Below are positions 4,649-5,846 of a stretch of 5,846 nucleotides of DNA, piece by piece. The notes beneath the pieces were generated by a model, which saw nothing but the letters and a program-made list of their open reading frames with translations, did not search any database and was not told where the DNA came from. Source of the stretch: Chloroflexota bacterium. Lineage in GTDB: Bacteria > Chloroflexota > Limnocylindria > P2-11E. Numbering within the stretch: position 1 is the stretch's first letter; each line of letters begins with the position of its first letter. Made by a program: the position numbers and the translations under genes. The stretch is taken from NCBI GenBank assembly GCA_013695575.1, contig JACDAF010000065.1, forward strand, positions 1 to 5,846. Direction: 5' to 3'.

Positions 4649-5846
4649 GTGGGGCGAGACGACGTCGCGCGCTCGCAGCTGGGGCAGGCGACGCTGCGCA
4701 TCCGTCTGGCGGCGACCGCGCTCGGCGCAACGCTGCTCATGCTCGCCTCGCCTACCGACCGGCCGGCTGCCGCGAGCGTGCTCCTCGCCTATCTGGGCCT
4801 GTCCCTCGCGCTCCGCGCGTTCGGCCCGCGCCTGACGTCTGCCACCCCGGGCGTCCTCGGGGGCGCGATCGACATCCTGTTCGCCGCCGCGCTCACCTAC
4901 GTTCTGCCCCAGTCGCCGGCGTGGCCCCTGTTCGCGTTCGCGGTCGGCGCGGCGGCGCTGCGTTACGGTCCCCTCGGCGTTGCGGCGACTACGGCTGCCG
5001 TCGTCGTCGCCTATGACATCGTGCTGGTGGCCCGCGGCGGGGACGCGGCGGCGGTCGATCTCTGGCCGGTGCAGGTGCTCCTCGCGTTCGGGCTCCTCGC
5101 GGTCGAGCTCGTGTGGGTCACGCTCCGCGCACGACGCGGCCTTGTCGAGACGCGCGCGTACTCGCTCGCGCAGCGCGACTGCGCTGCCGCCGCCGGGGAG
5201 CAGGAGCTGCTCGACAGGATCGCCGACCACGCGGTCCGGAGCTTCGGCGCGCGCTGGGCGTCGGTCGAGACTGAGCGTGACGGCACGCGACGGACGATCG
5301 TCACCCGCGGCGCCCCGACGCTCGAAGACCCGACTTCAACGGTCGCCGAAATCCCCCTAGGGGTGGATACCTTCCTGCGCGCGACGTTCGCGGACGATAC
5401 GACGTCCGGCGTCGTGGCCCTGCGTGACCTTGCCGCTGATGTGTCGCCTCTGCTCGCGAGGGCGCGCGAAAGCGAGACGCAGCGCCGCGAGCGCGAGGTC
5501 GAGCAGCGCGTCCTCACCGCGATCGGACGCGTCGAGCGAGAGGCCACCGTCGCGGGCGTGCTCGCAGAGGTTACGCTCGCGTCCGGGGCTCTCGTGGGTG
5601 CATCCGGTGTCGTGCGGCTCGCCGACGGCGAGCTCCTTGCCGGCGATCTCGCCGCGGAGGTCGCCGCGGGCATCGGCCGCGAGGTCGCTCCGCCACGGCT
5701 CGTGCGCGGCGTGCGTGCAATCTCGTCCGGCGCAGCGGTCGAGACTGCCGCGGTCGTGTCGGTCGGACGCGGCGTCGCCCTCGTCGCCACCGGCACGCAG
5801 CGCGACGTCACGGAGCACGACGTCGCCAGCCTCGCGGTGCTCGGTG
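4649..5846 (+). CDS. Membrane-bound GAF-domain sensor protein, 3' end outside window
   Basis: The frame starts at GTG 4649, the first possible start after the preceding gene's stop, and runs open to the window edge: 399 complete codons plus one base. The first 160 residues contain about six membrane helices (roughly 16-34, 39-57, 68-86, 91-107, 108-128 and 139-159). A basic cytoplasmic turn (RARRGL) follows. A GAF-like domain occupies about 184-265, opening with the helix EQELLDRIADHAVRSFGARW. Next comes a charged coiled coil at about 268-298 (LARARESETQRREREVEQR), and then a second GAF-like fold from about 299 (VAGVLAEVTL, VGASGVVRLADG) that is still running at the edge. Membrane domain, GAF domains and coiled coil is the usual input half of sensor histidine kinases, GGDEF/EAL cyclic-di-GMP enzymes or PP2C-type phosphatases. 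No such output domain is visible, so the signal and output are unknown. The GAF assignments rest on pattern only. It lies 60 bases after the GTPase pair. Confidence 0.82.
   Translation, partial: MGRDDVARSQLGQATLRIRLAATALGATLLMLASPTDRPAAASVLLAYLGLSLALRAFGPRLTSATPGVLGGAIDILFAAALTYVLPQSPAWPLFAFAVGAAALRYGPLGVAATTAAVVVAYDIVLVARGGDAAAVDLWPVQVLLAFGLLAVELVWVTLRARRGLVETRAYSLAQRDCAAAAGEQELLDRIADHAVRSFGARWASVETERDGTRRTIVTRGAPTLEDPTSTVAEIPLGVDTFLRATFADDTTSGVVALRDLAADVSPLLARARESETQRREREVEQRVLTAIGRVEREATVAGVLAEVTLASGALVGASGVVRLADGELLAGDLAAEVAAGIGREVAPPRLVRGVRAISSGAAVETAAVVSVGRGVALVATGTQRDVTEHDVASLAVLG

Noticed and set aside
4346..5230. Minus-strand open frame (294 codons) across the end of the second GTPase and start of the sensor
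   Set aside because: It is Arg/Glu/Gly-rich without domain motifs and lies opposite clear membrane-helix coding sequence on the + strand.

Overview
This is a densely coding, very GC-rich window. Third codon positions are almost always G or C, GTG is used as a start codon several times, and A/T-ending codons are scarce. Together with the gene content (a secreted peptidoglycan amidase with two C-terminal wall-binding repeats, and a tandem pair of membrane-anchored dynamin-like GTPases), this suggests a high-GC bacterium of the Actinomycetota or possibly Chloroflexota. Nothing visible fixes the genus. All five genes lie on the + strand, with no intergenic gap over about 60 bases. No RNA genes, mobile elements, CRISPR arrays or long repeats were seen.

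Layout. (1) Positions 1-191 hold the 3' end of a small zinc-ribbon protein with two CxxC pairs. (2) Positions 180-207 form a perfect 9-bp inverted repeat with a 10-nt loop. It spans that gene's stop codon and runs into the -35 box of a good promoter (TTGACT, 18 bp, TACGGT; 206-235). (3) Positions 245-1303 encode a secreted N-acetylmuramoyl-L-alanine amidase: signal peptide, Amidase_2 catalytic domain and two peptidoglycan-binding repeats. Its ATG is so close to the -10 box that the mRNA is probably leaderless or nearly so. (4) Positions 1344-3014 and 3011-4588 encode two paralogous GTPases of the dynamin-like/YfjP-like type. They overlap by 4 bases (GTGA), and each ends in a hydrophobic membrane module. 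(5) From 4649 to the window edge runs an unfinished gene for a protein with six predicted membrane helices, a cytoplasmic GAF-like domain, a coiled coil and the start of a second GAF-like domain. Its output domain lies outside the window.

How the genes may work together. The GTPase pair is the centrepiece. The two proteins are aligned paralogs, and they have diverged at the guanine-specificity (G4) motif: NKAD in the second, NRLP in the first. With the 4-base overlap and the C-terminal membrane anchors, this suggests a co-translated hetero-oligomeric membrane-remodelling or tethering machine. Known two-gene bacterial dynamin systems (Streptomyces DynA/DynB, mycobacterial IniA/IniC) are the natural comparison. 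The amidase upstream and the membrane sensor downstream would fit a cell-envelope theme, but each may have its own promoter, so a single functional module is inference.
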